A stretch of DNA of 17,531 nt from the NCBI GenBank assembly GCA_965178525.1, contig CBCXVS010000157.1:1-17531 (forward strand), read 5' to 3'. A program made the position numbers and the translations under genes. Source of the stretch: CBCXVS01 sp965178525 (GTDB lineage: Bacteria > Tectomicrobia > Entotheonellia > Entotheonellales > Entotheonellaceae). The notes under the pieces are model-generated. The model worked only from the letters and a program-made list of their open reading frames with translations. It ran no database searches and was not told the origin of the DNA. Positions 1 through 7,331 of this stretch are shown piece after piece; within the stretch, counting starts at the first letter, position 1, and every line of letters begins with the position of its first letter.

Positions 1-607
1 CATACTGCACCAGCGTTGGGTCATGGGTGGCGATCATGACGGTCGTGCCCTGCTGGTGCATGCTAGCAAAAAGCCGCATGATGTCCCGTGTCAAGTCGGC
101 GTCGAGATTGCCCGTCGGTTCGTCGGCCAAGACCAGCTCAGGGGCATTGATGAGGGCTCGGGCAATGGCGACCCGTTGTTGCTCACCGCCTGAGAGACCA
201 CGGGCGAGCGTATGCTGCTTGTGGGTCAGTCCAACATGCGCCAAAAGCCGTATGACGCGTTGCCGGGCCTCTCGGGTCGGCACGCCGACCGCCCGCAATG
301 CAAAGGCGATGTTGTCAAAGACAGTGCGAGCCGGCAAGAGCTTGAAATCCTGAAATACCAACCCTAAGGTCCGGCGTAAAACGGGGAGGTGGCGGCGCTG
401 CAGGCGGGTAATATTCCGGCCATTCACGATAATTTGCCCCTGCTCTGGCCGCTCGGCGCCGTACAGAAGACGCAACAACGTACTTTTCCCGGCGCCACTC
501 GGACCCGTCAGAAACACCATCTCACCCTTGGCAACCTGGAAAGAGAGGGCCGTCAGAGCGCGTGTGTGCTTATCATAGGTCTTAGAGACGTCAAAGACCC
601 GAATCAT
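1..607 (-). CDS. ftsE: FtsE-like ABC transporter ATPase (3' part off the window)
   Basis: ATP-binding subunit of the FtsEX complex, which in known bacteria sits at the inner face of the membrane and couples ATP hydrolysis to cell-wall hydrolase activation at the septum. About 202 codons are present, against a usual 220-230, so only the C-terminus is missing at the left edge. The start MIRVFDVSK is typical of FtsE. The Walker A is GPSGAGKST, the Q-loop VFQDFKLL, the signature LSGGEQQRVAIARAL, and the Walker B VLADEPTGNLD, followed by the ATHD switch. The ATG at 605-607 was chosen by family alignment; a GGAG lies about 10 nt upstream. It follows dppF in the same direction after a 92-nt gap, with no convincing promoter of its own. 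FtsX would be expected next, outside the window. A LolD-type or other MacB-like ATPase is the main alternative. Confidence 0.85.
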   Translation of the reverse strand, partial: MIRVFDVSKTYDKHTRALTALSFQVAKGEMVFLTGPSGAGKSTLLRLLYGAERPEQGQIIVNGRNITRLQRRHLPVLRRTLGLVFQDFKLLPARTVFDNIAFALRAVGVPTREARQRVIRLLAHVGLTHKQHTLARGLSGGEQQRVAIARALINAPELVLADEPTGNLDADLTRDIMRLFASMHQQGTTVMIATHDPTLVQY

Positions 608-699
608 CCGCTGGCTACTCCACAGCAGGGCCACACAAGCCGCTCGACGCGGCATGACATCATCGGCGCCCAACCGCCAAGCCGCGCCGCCGTATCACC

Positions 700-1671
700 T
701 CAGGTCCGTAGATGACAGGCAACCCAATGACCGCTGCCAATGTCTTTGAATTCGGGTTCCACCTCTTCGCAGATCTTTTCCTTATAGGGACACCGTGTGT
801 GGAAATAGCAACCACTTGGCGGGTTGATCGGACTGGGGACGTCCCCTTCGAGAATGATGCGCTTTTTCTGCATCGTGGGATCAGGGACCGGCACCGCGGA
901 GAGCAGCGCTTCGGTATACGGATGCAACGGATTGTTATAAAGCGCCTTGTCCGAAGCGAGTTCGACGATCTTGCCGAGGTACATCACGGCCACACGATCG
1001 CTGATATGCTCCACAACGTTGAGATTGTGGGCAATGAAGAGGTAAGACAAGCCGAATTCCTGTTGCAGATCCTCCAGTAAATTGATGACCTGAGCCTGAA
1101 TTGAGACATCGAGGGCGGAGACGGGTTCATCGCACACAATCAGTTTGGGATTCAGTCCCAGCGCGCGGGCAATACCGATGCGCTGCCGCTGCCCGCCGCT
1201 GAATTCGTGCGGGTATTTGCGCATATCTTCAGCGCGCAGGCCGACCTTCTGCAGCAGCGAGACCACCTGGTCTTTCTTTTCCGCTCCCTTCGCGATCCGA
1301 TGGATTTCGAGCGGTTCGCCGACAATACTGCCCACGGTCATACGGGGGTTCAACGACGCATAGGGATCCTGGAAGATAATTTGCATCTCCCGCCGCAGCG
1401 AGCGCATGTTGCCTTTATCCAGTTCCGTAATGGGCTGCCCTTCAAACGTGATGTCGCCCTCCGTTGGCTCGATCAAGCGCAGAATGGTCCGGCCTGTCGT
1501 CGATTTCCCACATCCGCTTTCCCCCACGAGCCCGAGGGTTTCCCCATGCTTGAGGGTAAAGCTAATATTATCGACGGCATACACATGGCCAATGGTTTTG
1601 GAAAAGACGCCGCCCTTGATCGGGAAATGCTTTTTGAGATTTTTGACCTCGAGTAACTGCTCCGCAGCCAT
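700..1671 (-). CDS. dppF: Oligopeptide/dipeptide ABC transporter ATPase, DppF type
   Basis: One of the two ATPases that power a Dpp/Opp-type peptide importer at the cytoplasmic face of the membrane. The 323-aa product has Walker A GESGCGKST, signature FSGGQRQRIGIARAL, Walker B LIVCDEPVSALD and the IAHN switch. A C-terminal oligo_HPY region has the cysteine pattern C-x5-C-x6-C plus a later Cys, the known Fe-S-binding tail of this family. The ATG at 1671 was chosen because AAGGAG lies 6-7 nt upstream; an ORF extension to 1707 has no such support. It lies 51 nt downstream of dppD on the same strand and is probably co-transcribed with it. No permease (DppB/C) or binding protein (DppA) lies within the window, so the transporter is either split in the genome or continues elsewhere. 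Confidence 0.93.
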   Translation of the reverse strand: MAAEQLLEVKNLKKHFPIKGGVFSKTIGHVYAVDNISFTLKHGETLGLVGESGCGKSTTGRTILRLIEPTEGDITFEGQPITELDKGNMRSLRREMQIIFQDPYASLNPRMTVGSIVGEPLEIHRIAKGAEKKDQVVSLLQKVGLRAEDMRKYPHEFSGGQRQRIGIARALGLNPKLIVCDEPVSALDVSIQAQVINLLEDLQQEFGLSYLFIAHNLNVVEHISDRVAVMYLGKIVELASDKALYNNPLHPYTEALLSAVPVPDPTMQKKRIILEGDVPSPINPPSGCYFHTRCPYKEKICEEVEPEFKDIGSGHWVACHLRT

Positions 1672-1722
1672 ATCGTACTCCTTGTGGCAGGTCGCGTCAT
1701 GTGTCATGCAGGGATTGAGAGA

Positions 1723-2703
1723 CTAATGGTTCAACCAGCAGGCCGAATAATGGTCCGGACCCACCTGTTCGAGCACCGGTTCTTCCTCCTCGCAAATCGC
1801 CATGGCTTTTGGACAGCGTGAGGCAAATTTACACCCCGCAGGCAAATTCAGCAGACTCGGAACAATGCCGGGAATCTCTTGCAAACGGTGTTTATCACCG
1901 GTGGCATCTTTGTCCACACGCGGCAGCGATTGCAACAAACCTTGCGTATACGGATGATTCGGCTCGGCAAAAATCGTTTCCACCGCCGCTTGTTCGACGA
2001 CCTTGCCGGCATACATCACCACGACTTTGCGGGCCATTTCCGCCACCACGCCCAAGTCGTGCGTAATCATCAGAATGGCCGTTCCCAGCTCATGTTGCAA
2101 ATTGCGCATCAAGTCCAAGATCTGGGCTTCGATCGTCACGTCGAGCGCGGTCGTCGGCTCATCCGCGATCAGCACTTTCGGATTACAACTCAAGGCCATC
2201 GCAATCATGGCACGCTGCCGCATGCCGCCGCTGAGTTGATGCGGATACTCATGCACCCGGCGCTCCGGTACCGGGATGCCCACCAGCTGCAACATCTCGA
2301 TGGCTTTGTCGATGGCTTCTTTGCGGCTCAAGCCTTGATGCAGCCGCACCGCCTCGGCAATTTGATTGCCAATCGTGAAGACGGGATTCAGCGAGGTCAT
2401 CGGCTCTTGGAAAATCATCGAAATATCGTTGCCCCGGATGCGGCGCATTTCCGCCGGAATCAGGTGCAGCAGATTGGTGCCCTCAAAGATGATCTGCCCG
2501 CCCACGATTTTGCCTGGCGGATCCGGAATCAGGCGTAAGACGGATAAGGCCGTCACGCTCTTGCCACATCCCGACTCGCCCACGACCCCAACGGTTTCCC
2601 CGCGGGCGAGGGTGTAGCTCACGCCGTCGACCGCCCGGGCGAGACCGTCATCGGTAAAAAATTGTGTTTGTAAATCCCGAATCTCGATTAACGGCTGCTC
2701 CAT
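1723..2703 (-). CDS. dppD: Oligopeptide/dipeptide ABC transporter ATPase, DppD type
   Basis: The partner ATPase of DppF in a peptide-import ABC transporter. The 326-aa product shows Walker A GESGCGKS, Q-loop IFQEPMTSLNP, signature LSGGMRQRAMIAMAL, Walker B LIADEPTTALD, and the ITHD switch. The C-terminal four-cysteine oligo_HPY tail (C-x5-C-x6-C plus a distal Cys) matches the DppD/OppD family. The start at 2703 (MEQPLIEIRDL) is preceded by GAGGG a few nt upstream; the longer reading to 2754 adds residues unlike the family. It is the first gene of a dppD-dppF unit and has a near-consensus sigma-70 promoter at 2766-2794. No permease genes lie upstream: the 371 bases between it and the next gene are non-coding. 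Confidence 0.93.
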   Translation of the reverse strand: MEQPLIEIRDLQTQFFTDDGLARAVDGVSYTLARGETVGVVGESGCGKSVTALSVLRLIPDPPGKIVGGQIIFEGTNLLHLIPAEMRRIRGNDISMIFQEPMTSLNPVFTIGNQIAEAVRLHQGLSRKEAIDKAIEMLQLVGIPVPERRVHEYPHQLSGGMRQRAMIAMALSCNPKVLIADEPTTALDVTIEAQILDLMRNLQHELGTAILMITHDLGVVAEMARKVVVMYAGKVVEQAAVETIFAEPNHPYTQGLLQSLPRVDKDATGDKHRLQEIPGIVPSLLNLPAGCKFASRCPKAMAICEEEEPVLEQVGPDHYSACWLNH

Positions 2704-2765
2704 AAATCCCTCGCTTATCCGCTTGCGATATTCCCGTAGGAGGGGAAGGCACAATGATCGGTGCT

Positions 2766-2794
2766 CTTATAACAAGCCCTAGGTGGAATGTCAA
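2766..2794 (-). promoter_or_regulatory. Sigma-70 promoter of dppDF
   Basis: Read on the minus strand, TTGACA (2794-2789) and TATAAG (2771-2766) are separated by 17 nt. This matches consensus at 6/6 and 5/6 positions. Transcription would begin near 2759, leaving a leader of about 55 nt before the dppD ATG at 2703. Confidence 0.75.
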
Positions 2795-3034
2795 CCGCCA
2801 AGGAAAGTGTTTGAGGGTGGCATGGAGACACGCGTAAGCTGGCGCCCTCCTCTCTGAAGGGGCAAGGTTGGCATGGGGAGTCTAGAAATTGCGGATGGCG
2901 GATTTGAAAAAGTCTTCTGGCGCCTTTCACGAGACGGCAAAAGGCGTAAACAGTTTGTTTGGCAGAATCTGACGTATTGCCGAGTTTGGCACGACAAACT
3001 GTCGAGTGGGGTTCGAAGAGTGCCAGTTTTCTAT

Positions 3035-3057
3035 TCCGCAATCCGCAATCCGCAATC
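3035..3057. repeat. Heptamer tandem repeat, unit TCCGCAA, about 3.3 copies
   Basis: Three exact units (3035-3041, 3042-3048, 3049-3055) plus two bases. It starts 17 nt beyond the stop codon of the AAA+ ATPase gene. A degenerate two-unit copy in the opposite orientation (TTGCGGA, TGGCGGA) lies at 2889-2902, so the two could pair across the gap. Confidence 0.8.
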
Positions 3058-3074
3058 GGATCATGCCCACCGGG

Positions 3075-4472
3075 TTATCCCCAGTAGGAAATTTCTCCCT
3101 CAAGCACCTTTTTGTTCAGTTTTTTGTTGAGATGGAGCCCTTCCAAGACAAACTCCATGGCCGAGGCGATCAAAGCCGGCGTCTCGCCCTGCGCCAAGCG
3201 GTTGAGCCCCTGGGATAGGCCCGTGAGGTCACGCATGTGCTGGGCATAGAGGGCTGTGGGCATCGTATCCGAGACTTCCAGGCTGCGCCCATCGGCAAAA
3301 TTCTCTAGAAAGTCCGAAAAGTCATCCGGTCTGGAGTAGCGATTGAAGACCTTTTGCACCGCTTTCTTGACAAGATCCTCGACGATTTCCCCCTCTTTTC
3401 CCTCTTCGACGGTTTCCAGCTCGATCTTGCCGCTCGATGAGGCGACAATGGCGGGTAAGTCGCTAATGCGCGGTACGACTTCATCTTCGCGCAACAATAG
3501 CGTGCGGCGTAAAGCATTACTAATCATGCTCTCGTAGTTTGCAATTGACATCCGTACACTCACCCCGGAACGCTGATTGATGTCCGCGTGTTCCCGCGCC
3601 AGCGCCGTGGTCTCCGCGATGATTTCCTTCATGAAAGGCAGTACGGTCACCTCGTACCCATCGCTGTCCAATAGCGGCGAGCACTCGGCCTCCATAATGT
3701 CCATTTCCACCGAGATTTGCTTGGGATAATGGGTTCGGACCTCAGCGCCGTAGCGGTCCTTCAACGGGGTGATGATGCGGCCTCGATTCGTATAATCTTC
3801 CGGATTGGCACTCGCCACCACGCAGATATCCAATGGCAAACGCACCCGGAAGCCGCGAATCTGCACATCGCGCTCTTGCATGATGTTGAACAGGCCCACC
3901 TGTAACTTTTCCGACAAGTCGGGGAGTTCGTTGATGCAAAAGATGCCACGATTGGTGCGGGGCACGAGCCCATAGTGGATGACCAATTCATCCGACAGAT
4001 AGCGGCCCTCCGCCACTTTAATCGGGTCCACTTCGCCGATCAGCTCCGGCGTGGTCACGTCGGGAGTCGCGAGCTTCTCGCCATAGCGGTCGTCACGCGG
4101 CAGCCAAGCAATCGGCGTCGCGTCTCCGTGTTTGTCGATCAGCTCCTTGGCGTATTGGGAAATCGGTTCGAACGGATCATCGTTGATTTCGCTTCCCTCA
4201 ATATAGGGAACCCACGGATCGAGCAACGACGTCAGACTCCGAATGAGCCGCGTTTTGGCCTGCCCGCGCTCGCCCAAAAAGATGATATCTTGGCCTGCCA
4301 AAATGGCATTTTGCAACTGCGGAATGACGGTTTCCTCGAACCCAAAAATCCCCGGGAAGAGGGGTTCGCGATCAAGCATTTTCTGGATGAGGTTTTTGCG
4401 CATCTCGGCTTTGACACTTAGCGTTTTGTAACCGCTTTGCTTCAATTCGCCCAAGGTTGTCGGCTTGCTCAT
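3075..4472 (-). CDS. MoxR/ChlI-like AAA+ ATPase
   Basis: A 465-aa AAA+ ATPase of the magnesium-chelatase-I / MoxR superfamily. Members usually remodel or activate partner proteins, often together with a VWA-domain protein. The P-loop at residues 67-74 is GERGQAKT, with Ala in place of the usual second Gly. The Walker B position (about 176-182) reads GIFCINE, with Asn-Glu instead of Asp-Glu. Sensor 1 is SANPEDYT near residue 221 and an arginine-finger-like LKDR follows near 237-240. The start at 4472 (MSKPTTLGELK) was chosen because AAGGGG precedes it; the reading frame extends further to 4640 without family-like sequence. No VWA gene is adjacent: the upstream neighbour is non-coding and the downstream gene is dppD. 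The substrate is unknown. RavA/MoxR and ChlI are the nearest named relatives. Confidence 0.85.
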   Translation of the reverse strand: MSKPTTLGELKQSGYKTLSVKAEMRKNLIQKMLDREPLFPGIFGFEETVIPQLQNAILAGQDIIFLGERGQAKTRLIRSLTSLLDPWVPYIEGSEINDDPFEPISQYAKELIDKHGDATPIAWLPRDDRYGEKLATPDVTTPELIGEVDPIKVAEGRYLSDELVIHYGLVPRTNRGIFCINELPDLSEKLQVGLFNIMQERDVQIRGFRVRLPLDICVVASANPEDYTNRGRIITPLKDRYGAEVRTHYPKQISVEMDIMEAECSPLLDSDGYEVTVLPFMKEIIAETTALAREHADINQRSGVSVRMSIANYESMISNALRRTLLLREDEVVPRISDLPAIVASSSGKIELETVEEGKEGEIVEDLVKKAVQKVFNRYSRPDDFSDFLENFADGRSLEVSDTMPTALYAQHMRDLTGLSQGLNRLAQGETPALIASAMEFVLEGLHLNKKLNKKVLEGEISYWG

Positions 4473-4667
4473 GCCCCATTCCCCTTTTGGCCATGATGCT
4501 GCTGCCACTGTCGGCGTCCACGCACACGCGAGAGGTAGGTATGTGACTGAGGCAACTACGCCGCTCACCACAAAGCCAGGACATGGGTCAGAAGACAGAT
4601 CAAGCATACATGGTAAGCGTCTCGGTACAGGAAGTAGCATCAGGCAGACAGACCTCTATGGTGCATG

Positions 4668-4697
4668 ATGGTACTCGATGCGTTCTCCCTTCGTCAA
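4668..4697 (-). promoter_or_regulatory. Possible promoter of the AAA+ ATPase gene
   Basis: On the minus strand TTGACG (4697-4692) and TACCAT (4673-4668) lie 18 nt apart. The -35 is one base and the -10 two bases from consensus. The leader to the ATG at 4472 would be about 190 nt, which is long, so this is only a candidate. Confidence 0.35.
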
Positions 4698-4833
4698 GGT
4701 ACCGCTGTTCCCATCGCACGGCGAGGCCGATGGCGTCGACAGAGACAGATAGGAAAAGCGCGACGCAGGGCGTCAGTGCTCGTACACGCCGGCAGAAGTG
4801 GTGCGTGATGAGTGGTTTGTTAAGCGTTGCGGG

Positions 4834-4861
4834 CTATCAACTAGCCACTAACCACTAGTGG
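4834..4861. repeat. Degenerate heptamer array starting CTA, four units
   Basis: Four consecutive 7-bp units, CTATCAA, CTAGCCA, CTAACCA and CTAGTGG, each begin with CTA. Read on the minus strand every unit ends with TAG. The array abuts the 3' end of ybaK. If the ybaK frameshift is repaired, its stop codon is the TAG complementary to 4848-4850, inside this array. Confidence 0.55.
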
Positions 4862-4864
4862 CCG

Positions 4865-5323
4865 TCACTGGCACGAATGTGGCGCCGGTGACCCGCAGGA
4901 CATCACTTTGAGCCGGAGATTGATGCCACGCTGTCCGGCGCTGATCAGCATCGTGTCCAGATCCGCCGCAGTCTGCGCCAGGTAGACGGGAAAGCGCCGA
5001 TGCCGCAGCGCCAGGGCTGAAATACCGCCGACTTGCAAACCGGTGCAGGACTCGGCCTCCTTGTGCGTTGCCATGCGCAGCTTCTTGTCGCCCAGAGCTT
5101 GGGCCAGGCGTTTGATCCGGATGTCCTGGTCGGCAGGCGCCATGACCAGGACCGGGTTGTTCTGTGCGGTCATCAAGACCAGCGTTTTGTAGACCTGTGA
5201 CACCGGCAGACCGAAATAGTCCGCAACACCCTGGGCGGAATGGATGGTCTCGGGAAAACGGAGGACCTCGTAGGCCACGCCCTTGGTGTCGAGTAAACGC
5301 ATGCTATTGAGTTTTTTAGCCAT
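4865..5323 (-). CDS. ybaK: YbaK/EbsC-type aminoacyl-tRNA deacylase with a frameshifted C-terminus
   Basis: Likely trans-editing deacylase that removes mischarged amino acids from tRNA (Cys-tRNA(Pro) in characterised YbaK proteins). The core is intact: with the start at 5323 the essential lysine of QVYKTLV falls at residue 46, as in YbaK, and GGISALAL and ISAGQRG match family motifs. The ATG at 5323 was preferred to the adjacent ATG at 5326 because GAGG lies 5 nt upstream. After LRLK the frame runs into an unrelated tail ending at 4865. One extra base at the AAA run (minus strand of 4907-4909) would restore SDVLRVTGA followed by TFVPVTA, ending at TAG 4848-4850. The natural C-terminus is therefore probably lost through a 1-base deletion or a sequencing error. 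Confidence 0.82.
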   Translation of the reverse strand: MAKKLNSMRLLDTKGVAYEVLRFPETIHSAQGVADYFGLPVSQVYKTLVLMTAQNNPVLVMAPADQDIRIKRLAQALGDKKLRMATHKEAESCTGLQVGGISALALRHRRFPVYLAQTAADLDTMLISAGQRGINLRLKVMSCGSPAPHSCQ

Positions 5324-5514
5324 CATGTCCTCATTCGCTGTCGCCGCCGTCAGCCCAGTGTGGCAAACCTATTTTCGAGAGCAATCGATGTCCTGTTGAT
5401 TGACGCCCGGAGCGAGATCCTCCACAATGACGCCGCGAGCGTATCGGCCAAGTTTCTGCAACAGACGTCATGGTAACATATACGGCATGACGAATGTGGC
5501 CGGCGGCATCAAAC

Positions 5515-5547
5515 ATTCCGCATTCCGCATTCCGCATTCCGCATTCC
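5515..5547. repeat. Heptamer tandem repeat, unit ATTCCGC, 4.7 copies
   Basis: Four exact units (5515-5542) followed by ATTCC. It lies 18 nt before the livH ATG, in the 242-nt gap between the divergent ybaK and livH. The unit is the reverse complement of the one in the array at 14548-14595. It is read through by an N-terminal extension of the livH frame, which is why the frame can be opened back to 5494. Confidence 0.92.
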
Positions 5548-5565
5548 CAAGGCTGGAGCCGCGCC

Positions 5566-6435
5566 ATGGGGCAACATGCCATTCACAGTCTGACGCTGGG
5601 GAGTATCTATGCCCTGCTTGCTGCCGGCCTGACCTTGATGTACGGGGCGCGGCGCTCCCTCTATTTCGCTTACGGGACCTTGTATGTCGTGGGGGGGTAT
5701 GTCGCCTGGTGGACGATCCGGTTCAATCATCCCATCGGTATGGCCTTGGGATACGCGGTACCGCTGTGCGCCCTGCTCGGCGTATGCCTGTTCGTGGGAG
5801 GGCGCGTCATGGGAAGCCGGAGGTCGGGGCGGGGCCGCTTGCTCAGTGGCGCGGGGTTCTTAGTCTGCCTGGCAGCGGTGTGCCGCCTCGTGTTTGGGCC
5901 GCACCATCGGAAGGTGATCGCCATCGATAGCCATCAGATCCACCACGTCGGGCCGCTCATGCTTTCCGATATGCATTGGCTCGTTTTGGGCTCCGCCTTT
6001 GTCTGCTTGATGAGCCTCCAGGGGTTTCTCACTACCAGTTCTATCGGCCAATCTCTCCATGCATTATGTTATGCGCCGGCGATCGAGTGGCGAGATGGCC
6101 GGCGGGAATTCGCGCTGCGTCTCATCGCCTGCGCTCTGAGCGCGGCGCTGGCGGGGGTGGGCGGTGTGCTAGCCGCGCTCTATCTCAACGACGTCCATCC
6201 GGACATGGGGATACGTGTGACGCACAAGATCGTCACGCTGGTACTGATTGGGACTTTGGGGAGTTTGCGCGGCGCGGTCGGTATCGCATTTGCTCTGGCC
6301 CTGGTCGAAGGGATGCTCCTGCCGGTGACGCGGATGCCTGTGCCTTCAGAAGCCTTTCTCCTCCTGGCCCTGGTTGTGGCGAGTCTGTGGCATGCGCCGC
6401 ATCAGACCTGCTCACGTCACCCCCTGTCGTCTTGA
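5566..6435 (+). CDS. livH: Branched-chain amino-acid-type ABC permease, LivH family
   Basis: 289-aa polytopic inner-membrane permease of the HAAT (branched-chain amino acid) ABC family. The N-terminus (SLTLGSIYALLAAGLTLMYG) is characteristic of LivH, followed by a divergent FAYGTLYVVGGY segment corresponding to the usual FAHG motif. Later come SAALAGVGGVLAALYL and GTLGSLRGAVGIAFALALVE, matching the conserved C-terminal half. Several hydrophobic helices are evident. The ATG at 5566 was chosen over an in-frame start at 5494, because the extension only translates the ATTCCGC repeats; a GGAG lies about 7 nt upstream. livM follows after 8 nt. The ATPases LivG/LivF and the binding protein are not in the window, so substrate and function are uncertain. 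Confidence 0.85.
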   Translation: MGQHAIHSLTLGSIYALLAAGLTLMYGARRSLYFAYGTLYVVGGYVAWWTIRFNHPIGMALGYAVPLCALLGVCLFVGGRVMGSRRSGRGRLLSGAGFLVCLAAVCRLVFGPHHRKVIAIDSHQIHHVGPLMLSDMHWLVLGSAFVCLMSLQGFLTTSSIGQSLHALCYAPAIEWRDGRREFALRLIACALSAALAGVGGVLAALYLNDVHPDMGIRVTHKIVTLVLIGTLGSLRGAVGIAFALALVEGMLLPVTRMPVPSEAFLLLALVVASLWHAPHQTCSRHPLSS

Positions 6436-6443
6436 GGTCGGGC

Positions 6444-7316
6444 GTGACGAGTCTACTGCCAGGATGCATTGCGGTTGGTATTCAGGTCATATTGGCCGTG
6501 AGTGTGAATATGATGAGCGGCTATGCCCGCCAGATTTCTTTCGGGCAGGCGGCCTTCGCCGGTTTGGGAGCCTACACCTCAGCCCTCCTTTCTGTACATC
6601 TACACCTATCGTTTTGGCTCGCCTGTCCCCTGAGTGTGCTGATCACCGGCAGTATCGGCGTCTTGCTTGGCCTGCCGGTGTTGCGGCGGATGCCATATTA
6701 CGTACCTGTGATGACGCTCACCTTCAACGCCTTGGTGCACGACCTGCTGCGGCCCGGGCGACTCGGCGGCGCGATGGGGCTCGGCCTTATTCCGCCGCCC
6801 CAACTGTTTGGCGAGGCGTTTGCGCCTGATCGTTATCTGCTGCTCGTTGGCGTCGCACTCGGTGTCTGTCTGACAGTAGATGGGTGGCTGTGGCGCTCTC
6901 ACGTGGGCCAAAGCTTGCGAGACGATCTGGCCAGAGATGCCGAGACCTGCCCACCCACGGCGCCTTATGCGGTGCTCACAGCTTTTGGGATCAGTACGGC
7001 GATGGCGGGGTTGGCTGGCAGTCTATTCGCCCATTTCGAGGCGTCTATCCGTCCTGTCGATTTCGATTTGGAGGCGTCGCTATTTGTCCTGGCACTGGCG
7101 GCGTTCGGCGGGCTGGGATCGAGTTCTGGCGTCGTGCTCGGCGCCGTGTTGCTCAGCGGGGTCGTGGAAAGTCTCCCCGTGCTCACGGCGTATCGGCTGT
7201 TCCTCTCCGGAGTGATTTTGCTCCTGGTGGGACTCTGGCGGCCGCAGGGATTGCTTCAATGGACCCGTAGGCGGCGGCCCGGCCCAAGTACGAACCATAC
7301 CCCCTCGTCTTCCTAA
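6444..7316 (+). CDS. livM: Branched-chain amino-acid-type ABC permease, LivM family
   Basis: 290-aa inner-membrane permease, partner of LivH in a HAAT-type ABC importer. The diagnostic SGYARQISFGQAAFAGLGAY stretch sits near residue 30, and FGGLGSSSGVVLGAVLLSGVVE in the C-terminal half corresponds to the conserved LivM motif (shown at about positions 7100-7165). It starts with GTG at 6444, with GAGG 6 nt upstream and only 8 nt after the livH stop; the frame extends upstream inside livH but without family similarity. It is shorter than many LivM proteins, which often carry extra N-terminal helices. It is translationally linked to livH. Downstream it meets the DUF6178 gene tail to tail. Confidence 0.87.
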   Translation: MTSLLPGCIAVGIQVILAVSVNMMSGYARQISFGQAAFAGLGAYTSALLSVHLHLSFWLACPLSVLITGSIGVLLGLPVLRRMPYYVPVMTLTFNALVHDLLRPGRLGGAMGLGLIPPPQLFGEAFAPDRYLLLVGVALGVCLTVDGWLWRSHVGQSLRDDLARDAETCPPTAPYAVLTAFGISTAMAGLAGSLFAHFEASIRPVDFDLEASLFVLALAAFGGLGSSSGVVLGAVLLSGVVESLPVLTAYRLFLSGVILLLVGLWRPQGLLQWTRRRRPGPSTNHTPSSS

Positions 7317-7331
7317 CCTGCATGTCAGGTT
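7315..7331. terminator. Small hairpin over two convergent stop codons
   Basis: AACCTG (7315-7320) and CAGGTT (7326-7331) form a perfect 6-bp stem with a 5-nt loop. It overlaps the livM stop codon (7314-7316) and the DUF6178 stop codon (7325-7327). There is no T-run on either strand, so its role as a bidirectional terminator is only possible. Confidence 0.35.

Larger units (their letters stand above)
2704..3074. other. Non-coding gap with inverted heptamers and a hairpin
   Basis: 371 bases between dppD and the AAA+ ATPase gene, both minus strand. It holds the dppDF promoter, two sets of 7-bp repeats in opposite orientation (2889-2902 and 3035-3057), and an inverted repeat with arms ACAGTTTGT (2950-2958) and ACAAACTGT (2994-3002). 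The last lies about 75-125 nt downstream of the ATPase stop codon and could help end that transcript, although no clear T-run follows it. Short open frames here have no recognisable product. Confidence 0.5.
4473..4864. other. Non-coding gap upstream of the AAA+ ATPase gene
   Basis: 392 bases between the AAA+ ATPase start and the ybaK stop. It contains a weak candidate promoter (4668-4697), a small inverted repeat GACGC-AGG-GCGTC (4762-4774) and a degenerate heptamer array at 4834-4861. Open frames across it lack family resemblance and ribosome-binding sites, so I see no gene. Confidence 0.5.

Noticed and set aside
1207..1656. Long open frames opposite dppF, dppD, dcd and the oxidoreductase
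   Set aside because: They are antisense shadows of high-GC genes, with no motifs or ribosome-binding sites.
5380..5490. Short coding-looking stretch on the plus strand (LIDARSEILHNDAASV) in the ybaK-livH gap
   Set aside because: About 30 codons with no start, no ribosome-binding site and no recognisable family. It may be a gene remnant but is not supportable.
5976..6443. Long N-terminal extension of livM back to 5976
   Set aside because: It overlaps livH in another frame and encodes Arg/Ala-rich sequence without family similarity; GTG 6444 has a ribosome-binding site and fits LivM.
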